In this document: piece by piece, positions 53,385-62,427 of the stretch
Layout of the letters: each line of letters starts with the position of its first letter
How positions within the stretch are numbered: the first letter of the stretch is position 1
Assembly: GCF_021401245.1 (NCBI RefSeq)
Contig: NZ_JACBFY010000001.1
Coordinates: 868,001 to 932,000, forward strand
From: Pseudacidovorax sp. NFM-22
GTDB taxonomy: Bacteria > Pseudomonadota > Gammaproteobacteria > Burkholderiales > Burkholderiaceae_C
Direction: 5' to 3'
DNA: 64,000 nucleotides
Notes under the pieces: generated by a model
Told to the model about the DNA's origin: nothing
The model's database searches: none
The model's input: only the letters and a program-made list of their open reading frames with translations
Position numbers and translations under genes: made by a program

Positions 53385-53535
53385 GAGTCTCCGTGGATGT
53401 TCTGGCTCCCGGAAAGCGGGCCAGTCGTCGCGGGATCGGTGTTTGTAGCCGGCCGCATGCCCACGAAACGTAGGACGAAAGCGCGCAGGCCCGCTACGCC
53501 GCTGGCGCGCCGACCCGCACTTCCATAATGGACCG

Positions 53536-54870
53536 ATGCCCTCTGCACAAAGCACCCCTGCCCGTCCACGCGTGGTGATCGTCGGCTGCGGCTTCGGCGG
53601 ACTCGAGGCTGCGCGCACCCTGCGCGGCGAGCCGCTGGACATCGTGGTGATCGAGAAGACCAACCATCACCTTTTCCAGCCCTTGCTCTACCAGGTGGCC
53701 ACGGCGGGGCTCGCCGCCCCGTCCATCGCGGCCCCATCGCGCTGGCTGTTCCGCAGGCAGCCGAATGTGACCACCCTGCTCGGCGAGGTCGGCGGCATCG
53801 ATGCGGCGGCGAAGTGCGTGCACCTCACCGATGGCCATGCCGTTCCCTACGACCATCTCATCGTGGCGGCAGGGGCCACGCACAGCTACTTCGGCCATGA
53901 CGAATGGGCCGCGGACGCGCCGGGACTCAAGACCTTGGCCGATGCCTTCGAGATCCGGCGCCGGGTGCTGACGGCCTTCGAGCTGGCCGAACTGGAGGAA
54001 GACCCCGAGCGTCGGCGCGCGCTGCTCACCTTCGTGGTGATCGGCGGCGGCCCCACCGGGGTCGAGATGGCCGGCACCCTGGCCGAGATCGCACGTCACA
54101 CGCTGGCGGGCGAGTTCCGCCGCATCGTGCCTTCCACGGCGGAGGTGCTGCTGGTCGAAGGCAGCAGCCGCGTGCTCCAGGCCATGCCCGAGGGCCTGAG
54201 CGAACGGGCCCGGCAGCAACTCGAGAAGCTGGGCGTGAAGGTGCGGCTCGATGCGATGGTGATGCGCATCGATGCCCACGGGCTGGAGGTGCGCGAAGGC
54301 GGTGCCGAAGGCGACATCGTCCGCATCGACAGCCGCTGCGTGATCTGGGCAGCCGGCGTGGCCGCATCGCCCCTGGGGCGTCTGCTCGGCGAGGCCACCG
54401 GCGCCGAATGCGACCGCGCGGGGCGGATCCGCGTGCAGGCAGACCTGAGCCTGCCGGGTCATCCGGAAATCAGCGTGGTGGGCGATCTGGCGGCGGCGAT
54501 GAGCCATGTGCCGGGCCAGGCACCCCGACCCGTGCCGGGCGTCTCACCGGCCGCCAAGCAGATGGGACGCACCGCGGCCCGCAACATCCTTGCCCGCCAG
54601 ACCAGACGTCCCCCGCAGGCCTTCCGCTACAAGGACTGGGGCAGCCTGGCCACCATCGGCCGCAACGCGGCGGTGGCCGATGTGCCCACGCCTTTCGGCG
54701 CGCTGCGCTTTTCGGGCTATCCGGCCTGGCTGTTCTGGTTGTTCGTGCACGTCTATTTCCTGATCGGCTTTCGCAACCGGCTGATCGTGCTGATGGACTG
54801 GGCGAGCGCCTACTGGACGTTCCGCCGCAATGCCCGCGTGGTGCCCGAGGTACGGGCCGGCCGGGACTGA
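53536..54870 (+). CDS. ndh: type II NADH:quinone oxidoreductase
   Basis: 444-aa single-subunit FAD NADH dehydrogenase that feeds quinones without pumping protons. FAD Rossmann motif GCGFGGLEAARTL (16-28), NADH motif VIGGGPTGVEMAG, and the quinone-site region QPLLYQVATAGL near residues 50-61 are present. The C-terminal part carries a hydrophobic PAWLFWLFVHVYFLIGFRNR segment that would attach it to the membrane. A CATAAT hexamer lies 7 bp upstream of the ATG, so the leader may be very short. Divergent from egtB. Confidence 0.93.
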   Translation: MPSAQSTPARPRVVIVGCGFGGLEAARTLRGEPLDIVVIEKTNHHLFQPLLYQVATAGLAAPSIAAPSRWLFRRQPNVTTLLGEVGGIDAAAKCVHLTDGHAVPYDHLIVAAGATHSYFGHDEWAADAPGLKTLADAFEIRRRVLTAFELAELEEDPERRRALLTFVVIGGGPTGVEMAGTLAEIARHTLAGEFRRIVPSTAEVLLVEGSSRVLQAMPEGLSERARQQLEKLGVKVRLDAMVMRIDAHGLEVREGGAEGDIVRIDSRCVIWAAGVAASPLGRLLGEATGAECDRAGRIRVQADLSLPGHPEISVVGDLAAAMSHVPGQAPRPVPGVSPAAKQMGRTAARNILARQTRRPPQAFRYKDWGSLATIGRNAAVADVPTPFGALRFSGYPAWLFWLFVHVYFLIGFRNRLIVLMDWASAYWTFRRNARVVPEVRAGRD

Positions 54871-54961
54871 GAGGCCCGAGGCGCCCCGTCGGACTGCTCA
54901 GATAAGCAGCAATCCAAGGAAACACACCGCAACAATGGGGTTTGGCGACGCCGCCACCACC

Positions 54962-54982
54962 TTATCCCCAACGTTTTCCACA
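54962..54982 (+). other. two DnaA-box-like 9-mers
   Basis: TTATCCCCA (54962-54970) and TTTTCCACA (54974-54982) lie 3 bp apart in a locally AT-rich gap. The second fits TTWTNCACA; the first has one mismatch. No dnaA, dnaN or gidA is in the window, so this is not evidence of an origin. Confidence 0.25.
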
Positions 54983-55053
54983 GAAAAACTGGATAGCCGC
55001 CATAACCGTCATTTCTGACACCTTTGTGTCGCAGGGAGGCGTCGCGCCAAGCC

Positions 55054-55176
55054 TTACGGACGCAGCACGAACATCCACACCAGAAAGATCGCTACCAGGC
55101 AGGCCGCGATCCAGACCCAGACGGCAAAGCCCACCCGTGTGGCCTTCTTGGAAGTATGAGGATCACCATGTTGCAT
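55054..55176 (-). CDS. 40-aa single-span membrane protein
   Basis: Short frame: MQHGDPHTSKKATRVGFAVW is a polar N-terminus with KK and R, then about 20 hydrophobic residues rich in V, W, I and A, ending FVLRP and TAA. It fits a small one-TM protein with the N-terminus in the cytoplasm. No family is recognised. The ribosome-binding site is weak, so confidence is moderate. Confidence 0.5.
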   Translation of the reverse strand: MQHGDPHTSKKATRVGFAVWVWIAACLVAIFLVWMFVLRP

Positions 55177-55273
55177 GCCGCCACTTTGGTACGCCTCGCC
55201 TTCTGCGCCGCACGACGGCGCCCAAAGCCATGAAGGACGGGACCGACGTGGGGGATGCGACGGCCGGGGGTGC

Positions 55274-55492
55274 TCAGTCCTCCCTCAGCTTCTGCTGCCT
55301 GCAGATGTTGGAGCCGGTGGTCGTGAGTTGGAGCGATCCACCCGCCCATTCCAGCCAGGACAAGGCCACCAGATCGTCGATCGTCGCTTCATCGATCTCG
55401 CCGGCACGCCGGCGTTGCAGAAGGTTGGCCACCCGCGGAAGCTCGATGCGCAGTGCATCCTGCCGAGGTCTAGAAAGCGAGGCAGTGTTCAT
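55274..55492 (-). CDS. small hypothetical protein
   Basis: 72-aa protein with a good AAGGG site 5 bp before the ATG (55492). A charged helix SRPRQDALRIELPRVANLL is followed by AGEIDEATIDDLVALSWLEW and a Gly/Thr end ending QQKLRED. No signal peptide or known domain. Oriented against the infA operon. Function unknown. Confidence 0.65.
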   Translation of the reverse strand: MNTASLSRPRQDALRIELPRVANLLQRRRAGEIDEATIDDLVALSWLEWAGGSLQLTTTGSNICRQQKLRED

Positions 55493-55554
55493 TCGTGCCC
55501 TTCCAAGCGTCGATGACACAGCGTAACACCCGCCGTGGTCGCTGGCGGGGATTT

Positions 55555-55585
55555 TTGAGCAGAGTCAGCCAGGATCGGCTATACT
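55555..55585 (+). promoter_or_regulatory. possible promoter of the infA-RRM operon
   Basis: TATACT (55580-55585) with TTGAGC 19 bp upstream (55555-55560), the spacing slightly long. It starts a leader of about 240 nt to the first gene. The leader is pyrimidine-rich and has short hairpins, e.g. ACCCTTCAGGGT near 55746. Confidence 0.4.
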
Positions 55586-55838
55586 CCGTCGATTGGCCGG
55601 GGCGTACTCGCCGCCCCCGCCCTTGATTGGCACCGCGCAGCTTCCCGGGCTGCCCAGGCTTCGGTCCCAAAATTCTGGCCGGACGCCCATCTTCTTCGGC
55701 GAGTTCATCGCCCGTCCGCATCACCCTTTCTTGCGGGCTGGATCCACCCTTCAGGGTTTCACTTTTCTGCGCATGGCAGCCTTCGGCTTGCCACCCAGCG
55801 CAGGTCCGCGCCGGACGCGGATCACGAACTTCGATTTC

Positions 55839-56054
55839 ATGCAGAACATTCCCGCCCAATCGTTGGGCCGCTACCTCATCACACCGCTGACGCGGCTGAC
55901 CGACTCCGGCCAGTACGCCGCGTCCGTCTCTATCCGCCGCGGCATGCACGACCGGATCTTCCGGTTCATCCCGCGATTCGACAGCGCCGCCAACGCCGAG
56001 CGCTATGCCCTCGCCCAGGGCCAGCACTTCGTGCTGAACAACCAGCTGGCCTGA
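55839..56054 (+). CDS. small conserved hypothetical protein
   Basis: 71-aa protein beginning [19 protein letters not shown]; the middle reads [21 protein letters not shown] and the end [20 protein letters not shown]. Basic, soluble, no signal peptide. The upstream codons TNFDF resemble the start of relatives I recall (NFDF), so the true start may be a non-ATG codon a few residues earlier. First gene of a probable operon with infA. Function unknown. Confidence 0.6.
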   Translation: MQNIPAQSLGRYLITPLTRLTDSGQYAASVSIRRGMHDRIFRFIPRFDSAANAERYALAQGQHFVLNNQLA

Positions 56055-56091
56055 TACAGGCCGACCGACCCCACCACTGACAAGGAGCTTC

Positions 56092-56364
56092 GTGGCCAAG
56101 GAAGAACTGATCGAAATGCAAGGCAAGGTGGAAGAAGTCCTGCCGGACTCCCGCTTTCGCGTCACGCTCGACAACGGGCACACCCTCATCTGCTACACGG
56201 GCGGAAAGATGCGCAAGCACCGCATCCGCGTGCTGGCCGGCGACAAGGTCTCCATCGAGATGTCGCCCTACGACCTGAACAAGGGTCGCCTCACCTTCCG
56301 CCATCTCGAGCAACGCTCGGGTGGAGCCTCTGCCGCGCCGCGCAAGCGTCCGCCGCAGCGCTGA
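56092..56364 (+). CDS. infA: translation initiation factor IF-1 paralogue
   Basis: 90-aa S1-fold initiation factor. [20 protein letters not shown] and [20 protein letters not shown] are the IF-1 signature; the end carries an extra basic tail (APRKRPPQR) beyond the usual ~72 residues, from about SGGASAA on. The GTG start follows AAGGAG. Not beside rpl/rps genes, so probably a second, specialised copy. The next gene is the RRM protein 63 bp downstream. Confidence 0.93.
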   Translation: MAKEELIEMQGKVEEVLPDSRFRVTLDNGHTLICYTGGKMRKHRIRVLAGDKVSIEMSPYDLNKGRLTFRHLEQRSGGASAAPRKRPPQR

Positions 56365-56427
56365 TCGCTTCCCCTTCAACCCACCTTGCCGCATCGAACT
56401 TCAAACGCGGCAGAACGAAAGAAACCC

Positions 56428-56763
56428 ATGGAAAACAGACTCTACGTTGGCAATCTGGCCTACAGCACCCGTGACGAAAGCCTCCAGCGTCACTTCTCCG
56501 AATTCGGCCACGTCAACTCGGCCAAGGTCATGATCGACCGCGACAGCGACCGCTCCAAGGGCTTCGGCTTCGTGGAGATGGGCTCGGCCGAAGAAGCCCA
56601 GGCCGCCATCAACGGCCTGAACGGCCAAAGCATCGACGGCCGTGCCGTGACCGTGAACGTGGCCCGTCCGATGACGCCGCGCACCGGTGGCAATGGCGGC
56701 GGCGGTGACCGTCGTGGCAGCGGCGGCGGCTACGGCGGCGGTGGCTATCGCAACTCGTACTGA
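56428..56763 (+). CDS. glycine-rich RRM RNA-binding protein
   Basis: 111-aa single-RRM protein. RNP2 LYVGNL (5-10) and RNP1 KGFGFVEM (45-52) are intact, with a Gly/Arg/Tyr-rich tail GGGGDRRGSGGGYGGGGY. Such proteins are cold-inducible in several bacteria and bind RNA to melt structure. It lies in line with infA and is followed by a strong terminator. Confidence 0.93.
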   Translation: MENRLYVGNLAYSTRDESLQRHFSEFGHVNSAKVMIDRDSDRSKGFGFVEMGSAEEAQAAINGLNGQSIDGRAVTVNVARPMTPRTGGNGGGGDRRGSGGGYGGGGYRNSY

Positions 56764-56819
56764 AATCAGCCCCTTGCCCTGCTGGCGCATCCTGCCGGCA
56801 GGTGCATGGCCTGAGTGAG

Positions 56820-56850
56820 AACGGCCCGCTTCGCGCGGGCCGTTTTCTTT
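56820..56850 (+). terminator. terminator after the RRM gene
   Basis: 10-bp stem AACGGCCCGC / GCGGGCCGTT with loop TTCGC, followed by TTTCTTTT (56845-56852). Confidence 0.88.
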
Positions 56851-56898
56851 TGTGCTGCAGCGGCCGTCACGAGGCGTCCGCGTCGAGGGGCGGGACGT

Positions 56899-58599
56899 CT
56901 ACTTCGCGCCGTCCTCCGCCTCCTGCAGCAGGCGCCACATGACCTTGCCGCTGCCGCTCTTGGGCAGCGCATCGAGGAACTGCACCTGCCGCGGCACCTT
57001 GTAGGCGGCCATGTTCTCGCGGCACCAGCCGATGATGTCCTCGGCGGTGGTGTCCTTGTGCGTGGGCCGCAGCACCACCATCGCCTTGACCGACTCGCCG
57101 CGGTAGGTGTCGCGCGTGGCGATGACGCAGGCCTCCTGGATCGCCGGGTGGCGGAACATCAGCAGCTCCACCTCCGCCGGCCAGACCTTGAAGCCGCTCG
57201 CATTGATCATGCGCTTGAGGCGATCGGTGATGAAGAAGTAGCCCTCCTCGTCCATGCGGCCCATGTCGCCCGAGCGGAAGAAGCGCTTGCCCTCGAACTC
57301 GATGAAGGCCGATGCGGTCGCATCGGGTCGCTTCCAGTAGCCCTCGAAAACCTGCGGGCCATGGATGATGATCTCGCCGGACTCCCCGGGCGGCAGTTCC
57401 TGCAGCGTGTCGGGGTCGACCACGCGCGCGTCCACGCCCATGAAGGGCATGCCCAGGCATTGCTGCTTGGGATGGTCGGGCGGGTTGCTGTGCGAGGGCG
57501 CGGCCGTCTCGGTGAGCCCGTAGCCTTCCTGGTAGGCCAGGCCGAACTCGTCCAGCAGCCGCTGCGCCACGGCCTGCGGCATGGCAGCGCCGCCACCGCC
57601 GATGTAGATCAGGCTGGACAGGTCGTAGTTCTTGAAGTGCGGGCTGGCCAGCAGGTCGATCACCATCGTCGGGATGTTGGTCCAGCTGGTGACCTTGCGG
57701 GTGGAGATGAGATGGCCGGCCACGTCGCGGTCCCAGCGCGGCATGATGACCAGCGCCGCCGCCGCCAGGATGGCCGTGTGCATCATGCTGACGATGCCGG
57801 TGATGTGGAACATGGGCACCACCGCCAGCACCACGGTGTCGGCATGGGCGCAGCCCCACATCTGGCCCGAGACGGCGTTGTGCATCAGGCTGCGGTGCAG
57901 GTGGACGCAACCCTTGGGCAGGCCGGTGGTGCCGCTGGTGTAGGGCAGCAGGGCCATGTCGTCGGCGCCCACCTCGTGCGCCGGCGCGGGTGCGTTGCGG
58001 GCCATCAGGTCGGTCCAGGCATGCACCTCGCCGCCATCGAGCCGCGGAAGTTCGTGGCGGGTGAGCAGCCAGTTCTTCCAGGCCGGCGCCATGGACGGGC
58101 CGTCCGCCGCTGCCGCATCGAAGGCATCGGTGAACTGGGTGACGACCAGGTGCGCCAGCCGTTCGCCCTCGGGCAGTGCATTGCTCGCCTTGGCCAGTTC
58201 GGGCGCCAGATCGGCCGTGGTGATCGCGACCTTCGCATCCGGGTCGCTGATGTAGTGCTTGAGCTCCTCGGCCCGGTTCATCGGGTTGACAGGCACCACC
58301 ACGGCGTTCGCGCGCAGGATGGCGAAATGCGCCACGACCAGCTGGGGCGTGTTCTGCATGTCCAGCACCACGCGGTCGCCGCGGCGCACGCCCAGCGCAT
58401 GCAGCGCGCCGGCCAGCGCCTCGACCTGAGCCGCCAGTTCGCGGTACGAGGTCACGCGGTCGAAGTAGACCAGGGCCGCCTTGTCGGGATAGCGCTGCGC
58501 GCTGGTGGCCAGGTTGTGCCACAGCGAGGTGGCGGGCAGCGTGATGGCGTGCGGCAGGCGTTTGGGCCAGAAGCGGTAGTGCGGGCGGTCGGCAGACAT
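56899..58599 (-). CDS. acyl-CoA synthetase (long-chain fatty acid-CoA ligase type)
   Basis: 566-aa ANL-superfamily adenylating enzyme that makes acyl-CoA from a carboxylic acid, ATP and CoA. The P-loop PYTSGTTGLPKG, the A5 motif GYGLTET and the hinge FRSGDMGRMDEEGYFFITDRLK are complete, with catalytic Lys in the last SGSGKVMWR. An N-terminal RRGDRVVLDMQNTPQLVVAHFAILR is typical. The start MSADRPHYRFWPKRLPH was chosen; a longer frame upstream has no similarity. Substrate may be a medium/long-chain or aromatic acid. Confidence 0.92.
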   Translation of the reverse strand: MSADRPHYRFWPKRLPHAITLPATSLWHNLATSAQRYPDKAALVYFDRVTSYRELAAQVEALAGALHALGVRRGDRVVLDMQNTPQLVVAHFAILRANAVVVPVNPMNRAEELKHYISDPDAKVAITTADLAPELAKASNALPEGERLAHLVVTQFTDAFDAAAADGPSMAPAWKNWLLTRHELPRLDGGEVHAWTDLMARNAPAPAHEVGADDMALLPYTSGTTGLPKGCVHLHRSLMHNAVSGQMWGCAHADTVVLAVVPMFHITGIVSMMHTAILAAAALVIMPRWDRDVAGHLISTRKVTSWTNIPTMVIDLLASPHFKNYDLSSLIYIGGGGAAMPQAVAQRLLDEFGLAYQEGYGLTETAAPSHSNPPDHPKQQCLGMPFMGVDARVVDPDTLQELPPGESGEIIIHGPQVFEGYWKRPDATASAFIEFEGKRFFRSGDMGRMDEEGYFFITDRLKRMINASGFKVWPAEVELLMFRHPAIQEACVIATRDTYRGESVKAMVVLRPTHKDTTAEDIIGWCRENMAAYKVPRQVQFLDALPKSGSGKVMWRLLQEAEDGAK

Positions 58600-58684
58600 G
58601 GGTGAAGGAATGCGGTGTCGCGACAAAAGCCGCCAGCCTACGCCCCGCCCCCCGGCACACGACACCGGGAAAGCCCCTTCCGCG

Positions 58685-60463
58685 TCACATAGGCGACGAG
58701 TCCGCGCCCTCGCCGGCCCAGCCGCCCGCCGCCCCGAACAGGCACACGCCGCCCGCGCCCCGCGCCTTGGCCAGGTACATGGCGCTGTCGGCCCGGCGGA
58801 TGAGCTCGTCGGGGTCGTCGCCCACGCCGGTGGACAGCGCGATGCCCACGGACGCCTTCACCGACAGGGTCTGCGTGTCGACCTCCATCGGCAGCCCCAG
58901 CGCGAGCAGCATGCGCTCGGCCAGCGAACGCGCGACCGCGGGCGCGTTGGTGCCGTGCTGCAGCAGCGCGAATTCGTCGCCGCCGATGCGCGCCAGCACG
59001 TCACCCGGCCCGATCACCTCGCGCATGCGCCGGGCGGCGGTCACCAGCACCTTGTCGCCGGCCGCATGGCCGTAGCGGTCGTTGATGGGCTTGAAGTTGT
59101 CGATGTCGATGTAGTGCACGGCGAAGCCCTCGCCGCCGTGGCTGGCGGCCAGCGCGGCACCGGCCATGTGCTCCAGGAAGACCTCGCGATTGACCAGGGA
59201 GGTCAGGCCGTCGTGGCGCGCCAGGTAGCGGATGCGCTCCTCGCTGCGGCGGCGGTCGGTGATGTCGGTGTAGGTGAGCACGGCGCCGCCGCCATCCATG
59301 GGCACGCTGTAGACCTCGATTACCCGGCCATCGGGCTGCTGGCGTTCATAGCGATAAGGCTGGTCGAAGGGGATGGCCTGCGGCTGCGCCGCCAGCCCGG
59401 GCGGCATGCCGCGAGCCACGCGCTGGGCGAGCTGGATCGCCTGCACCTCGCGAAAGGCCGGCCGCGATGCCATCAGCTCGGGCGGCAGGTCCAGCAGCTC
59501 GACCACCCGCTTGTTGCAGACCTCCACCACGCCCTGGGGATTGACCATGATGATGCCCTGCTCCATCCGCTCGAGCGCGGCCTCCAGCATGGTGGATTTC
59601 TGGCGCAGCAGCGTGTCGCTTTCCCAGGTGCGCCAGTTGGCCATCAGCAACTGCTGCTGCTGGCGCTTGAGCAGCGTGATGTCCACATGGGCGAAGAAGC
59701 AGGTGCCGCCGGCGCTGCGCTCGCCGATCACCCGGCTCCAGCGCGCATCGGGCAGCGGCAGCTCGAAGGGCGCGCCGGTGAAGTGCAGGTTCTCGCCCAG
59801 GATGGCCACGCCCTCGTCGAACATCGCCCGCTCCCCCTCGCGCGCCGTGGCCGACCAGGCGGCGCGGAAGACCTGCTCGAAGGTGCTGCCGATGGCCGCC
59901 TGGCGCTCGCGCAGGCCGTACATCGCCAGGAAGGGCTCGTTGACCCAGACGATGCGCTGGTCGGGCGACGTGATCATCACGCCGTCCGGCATGTGGTCCA
60001 GCAGCGCCTGGCTGTCCAGGCCGGCGATGCCCGAGGTGCCGGCGGAGCCGGACAGCTGCACGCCGCCCTCCTCGCGCCACATGCGCACCCGGCCGATGCC
60101 GGGCATGGGCAGGGACGACACCCACAGGCAACGCCCCCGGTGCTCGAAGGCGAAGGGCCGGTGCTGCGCACGGTGGCGCTGAAGGCCCTCGGAAACGAAG
60201 CGGTCGAGCTGGCCGCGCTCGTCGGACGCCAGCCTCACCCCGTAGAAGCGGCGCAGGTTGTCGCGGTACGACTCGCCGACATGCACATGGCCCTCGTGTT
60301 CCGGAAAGAAACGCAGGAAGGTGCGGTTCCAGAGCAGGCAGCGGTCCTGCTCGTCGAACAGGCACAAGCCCACCGCCAATCCGTCCAGCGCATCGGCCAT
60401 CACGCGCACAGGCCCGGTCAGGTCATGGACCAGGTCAGGCTTCAGCGGGTCGTCGAGATCCAT
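58685..60463 (-). CDS. PAS-GGDEF diguanylate cyclase
   Basis: 592-aa cytoplasmic sensor enzyme. Two or three PAS-like domains (about 20-130, 150-260, 290-400) precede a GGDEF domain with an intact active site RIGGDEF and IDIDNFKPINDRYGH. No RxxD inhibitory site is seen just upstream (GPGD instead), so feedback by c-di-GMP may be absent. No TM helix, so it senses a soluble ligand, redox state or light. c-di-GMP made here could feed the LapD receptor in the same window, which is inference. An AT-rich stretch before 60464 likely holds the promoter. Confidence 0.9.
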   Translation of the reverse strand: MDLDDPLKPDLVHDLTGPVRVMADALDGLAVGLCLFDEQDRCLLWNRTFLRFFPEHEGHVHVGESYRDNLRRFYGVRLASDERGQLDRFVSEGLQRHRAQHRPFAFEHRGRCLWVSSLPMPGIGRVRMWREEGGVQLSGSAGTSGIAGLDSQALLDHMPDGVMITSPDQRIVWVNEPFLAMYGLRERQAAIGSTFEQVFRAAWSATAREGERAMFDEGVAILGENLHFTGAPFELPLPDARWSRVIGERSAGGTCFFAHVDITLLKRQQQQLLMANWRTWESDTLLRQKSTMLEAALERMEQGIIMVNPQGVVEVCNKRVVELLDLPPELMASRPAFREVQAIQLAQRVARGMPPGLAAQPQAIPFDQPYRYERQQPDGRVIEVYSVPMDGGGAVLTYTDITDRRRSEERIRYLARHDGLTSLVNREVFLEHMAGAALAASHGGEGFAVHYIDIDNFKPINDRYGHAAGDKVLVTAARRMREVIGPGDVLARIGGDEFALLQHGTNAPAVARSLAERMLLALGLPMEVDTQTLSVKASVGIALSTGVGDDPDELIRRADSAMYLAKARGAGGVCLFGAAGGWAGEGADSSPM

Positions 60464-60702
60464 CGAAAGAGGCGTGGCGCTGGCGGTCAGGGCAAGGGCT
60501 TTCAGGGGGACATGCCTGCGGCCGGCAGACGGTCATCCGGAGTTTTCTTCTCTTATCGGCATTTCCGCGCCGTCCTGAATACATTTTGCCTCGTTCCTGA
60601 CAATGTAAAACATACGTTTGCGGTATTTGAATGACTGTGGCGCCGTGGCAGCCCAGGTGCGGAACCCGCGACAGCGCGTGGCCGTCGACCGCTGCGGGCG
60701 CC

Positions 60703-61620
60703 TCAGACGGGGGCGACGTGATCGGCGAAGCGCTGGGCCACGGCGGGCAGGTCGTCGAAACGCTGCGCGTACAGGCGCAGCTCCCGGCGCGCCCAGCCAT
60801 CGGTGAGCGGCACGGCGCGCAGGGGCGTGCCTTCGGCCAGCGCGCGGAAGGCGCCTTCGGGCATCACGCCGACGCCCAGTCCCGCCTCCACCATGCGGCA
60901 CAGGGCGCTCAGGCTGTCCACTTCGATGTGGCGACGCAACACCCGCCGGGTGCTGCTGGCTTCCTGCGACAGCGCCTGCTGCACCGTGCTGCTGTCGCGC
61001 AGGCCCACCTGCGGCCAGTCCAGCGTGCGCGCATAAGCCACCCGCCGCAGCCGCGCCAGCGCATGGCCGCGCGGCACGACCAGCACCAGCTGCTCCTGCC
61101 GGTAGGGCCGGCTTTCCAGGCCCAGCACGTCGTCGCTGGGACCGCACACGCCCACGTCGGCCGTCCCCTCGCGCACCGCTTGCGCCACCGCGCGGCTGGC
61201 GGCCTGGCGCAGGTCGATGCGGATGTCGGGATGGCGGCGCATGAAGTCGGCCAGGTCCGCCGGCAGGAACTGCTCCACCGCCGAGGCACTGGCGCACACG
61301 CGCACGCGGCCGCGGATGCCCTGGGCGGCTTCGACGAGATCCTCGCGCAGGTGCTCGACCGCCAGCAGGATGGCCTGCGCATGCGACAACAGCACAAGGC
61401 CCAGCGGCGTGGGCCGCACGCCCCGGGCATGGCGCACCAGCAGCGGCGCCTGGGCCAGCGACTCCAGCTCGGCGATGCGCTTGCTGGCGGCCGAGGCGAC
61501 CAGTTGCGCGCGCTCGGCCGCACGGGCGATGCTGCCCGTCTCGCACACCAGCACGAAGAGATCGAGCGTGCCGACATCGAGCTGCCGGGCAAAGCTGCGG
61601 GGAGAAGGAGGACGGGGCAT
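60703..61620 (-). CDS. LysR-family transcriptional regulator
   Basis: 305-aa LysR regulator with an N-terminal winged helix (FVLVCETGSIARAAERAQLV with recognition helix SAASKRIAELE) and a two-lobe substrate-binding domain. It is divergently transcribed from the OPRT-like/carbamoylase operon with a 135-bp shared region, the classic LysR layout, so it probably controls that operon in response to a pyrimidine or ureide. The start MPRPPSPRSFARQ gives the usual short leader before the helix-turn-helix. Confidence 0.92.
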   Translation of the reverse strand: MPRPPSPRSFARQLDVGTLDLFVLVCETGSIARAAERAQLVASAASKRIAELESLAQAPLLVRHARGVRPTPLGLVLLSHAQAILLAVEHLREDLVEAAQGIRGRVRVCASASAVEQFLPADLADFMRRHPDIRIDLRQAASRAVAQAVREGTADVGVCGPSDDVLGLESRPYRQEQLVLVVPRGHALARLRRVAYARTLDWPQVGLRDSSTVQQALSQEASSTRRVLRRHIEVDSLSALCRMVEAGLGVGVMPEGAFRALAEGTPLRAVPLTDGWARRELRLYAQRFDDLPAVAQRFADHVAPV

Positions 61621-61755
61621 GCGGGCGTTCGAGCGTCGGGCGCAGGCCGCCCGGGGCCGAGCCATCGCGGATCGGAACGGCTCGCGGAGATTTTTGCACT
61701 TCGTCGCGCCGGGGCGGCTGCCTAGGATGCGCCGCTTGCTCCTTTCTGCAAGCCC

Positions 61756-62427
61756 ATGATCTTTTCCGAATCCGACGCCGCCTCCGTGGCCCGCGCCCTG
61801 GTCGAAGCCGACGCCGTGCGCCTGGCCCAAGGCACCCCCTTCTTCTACACCTCGGGCTGGGCCAGCCCGGTCTACGTCGACGTGCATGCGCTGCTGGCCG
61901 AGCCCGCGCGACGCCGCCAGCTGCTGGACCGCATGGCCGAGGCGGTGACGCCGCGGGTGCGCGAACAGGGCATCGGCGCCGTGGTGGGCACCGAAAGCTC
62001 GGGCATCGCCCTGGCCGCCTGGCTGGCCGAGCGCCTGTCGCTGCCCCTGCTCACGCTGCGCAAGCGGCCCATCGGCTGGGGCGTGCAGGCCCAGTTGCAG
62101 GGCCGGCTGGCCCCGGGCTGCCGCACGCTGCTGGTGGACGACGTGAGCACCGACGGCCGATCCAAGAACGCCGCGGCCGCCGCGCTGCGCCAGACCGGCG
62201 CGCAGGTGGACGACGTGCTGGTGCTGTTCGACTACGCCATCTATCCGCAGGTGCCGCCCGCCTCGGCGCCGGTGGCACTGCACGCCCTGGCCTCGTGGCG
62301 CCATCTGCACGCAGCCCTCCAGCAGGCAGGCCGCCTCGACGACGACGCGCTGAAGATGCTGGCCGAATTCAGCGCCTCGCCCATCGATTGGTCGGTGGCC
62401 CACGGCGGCACGGGGGTGGTGGCATGA
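61756..62427 (+). CDS. pyrE: orotate phosphoribosyltransferase-like protein
   Basis: 223-aa type I phosphoribosyltransferase. The PRPP motif LLVDDVSTDG and the flexible loop LRKRPIGWGVQ resemble orotate PRTases, as do the opening FFYTSGWASPVYVD and GIGAVVGTESSGIALAAWLAE. Unlike housekeeping pyrE it sits in an inducible-looking operon with a carbamoylase and under a LysR gene. Its stop overlaps the next start as ATGA. It may salvage orotate taken from outside or regulate by binding it. Confidence 0.85.
   Translation: MIFSESDAASVARALVEADAVRLAQGTPFFYTSGWASPVYVDVHALLAEPARRRQLLDRMAEAVTPRVREQGIGAVVGTESSGIALAAWLAERLSLPLLTLRKRPIGWGVQAQLQGRLAPGCRTLLVDDVSTDGRSKNAAAAALRQTGAQVDDVLVLFDYAIYPQVPPASAPVALHALASWRHLHAALQQAGRLDDDALKMLAEFSASPIDWSVAHGGTGVVA

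Noticed and set aside
54900-55050. Chromosome origin
   Set aside because: Only two weak boxes, no dnaA/dnaN/gidA/rpmH neighbours.
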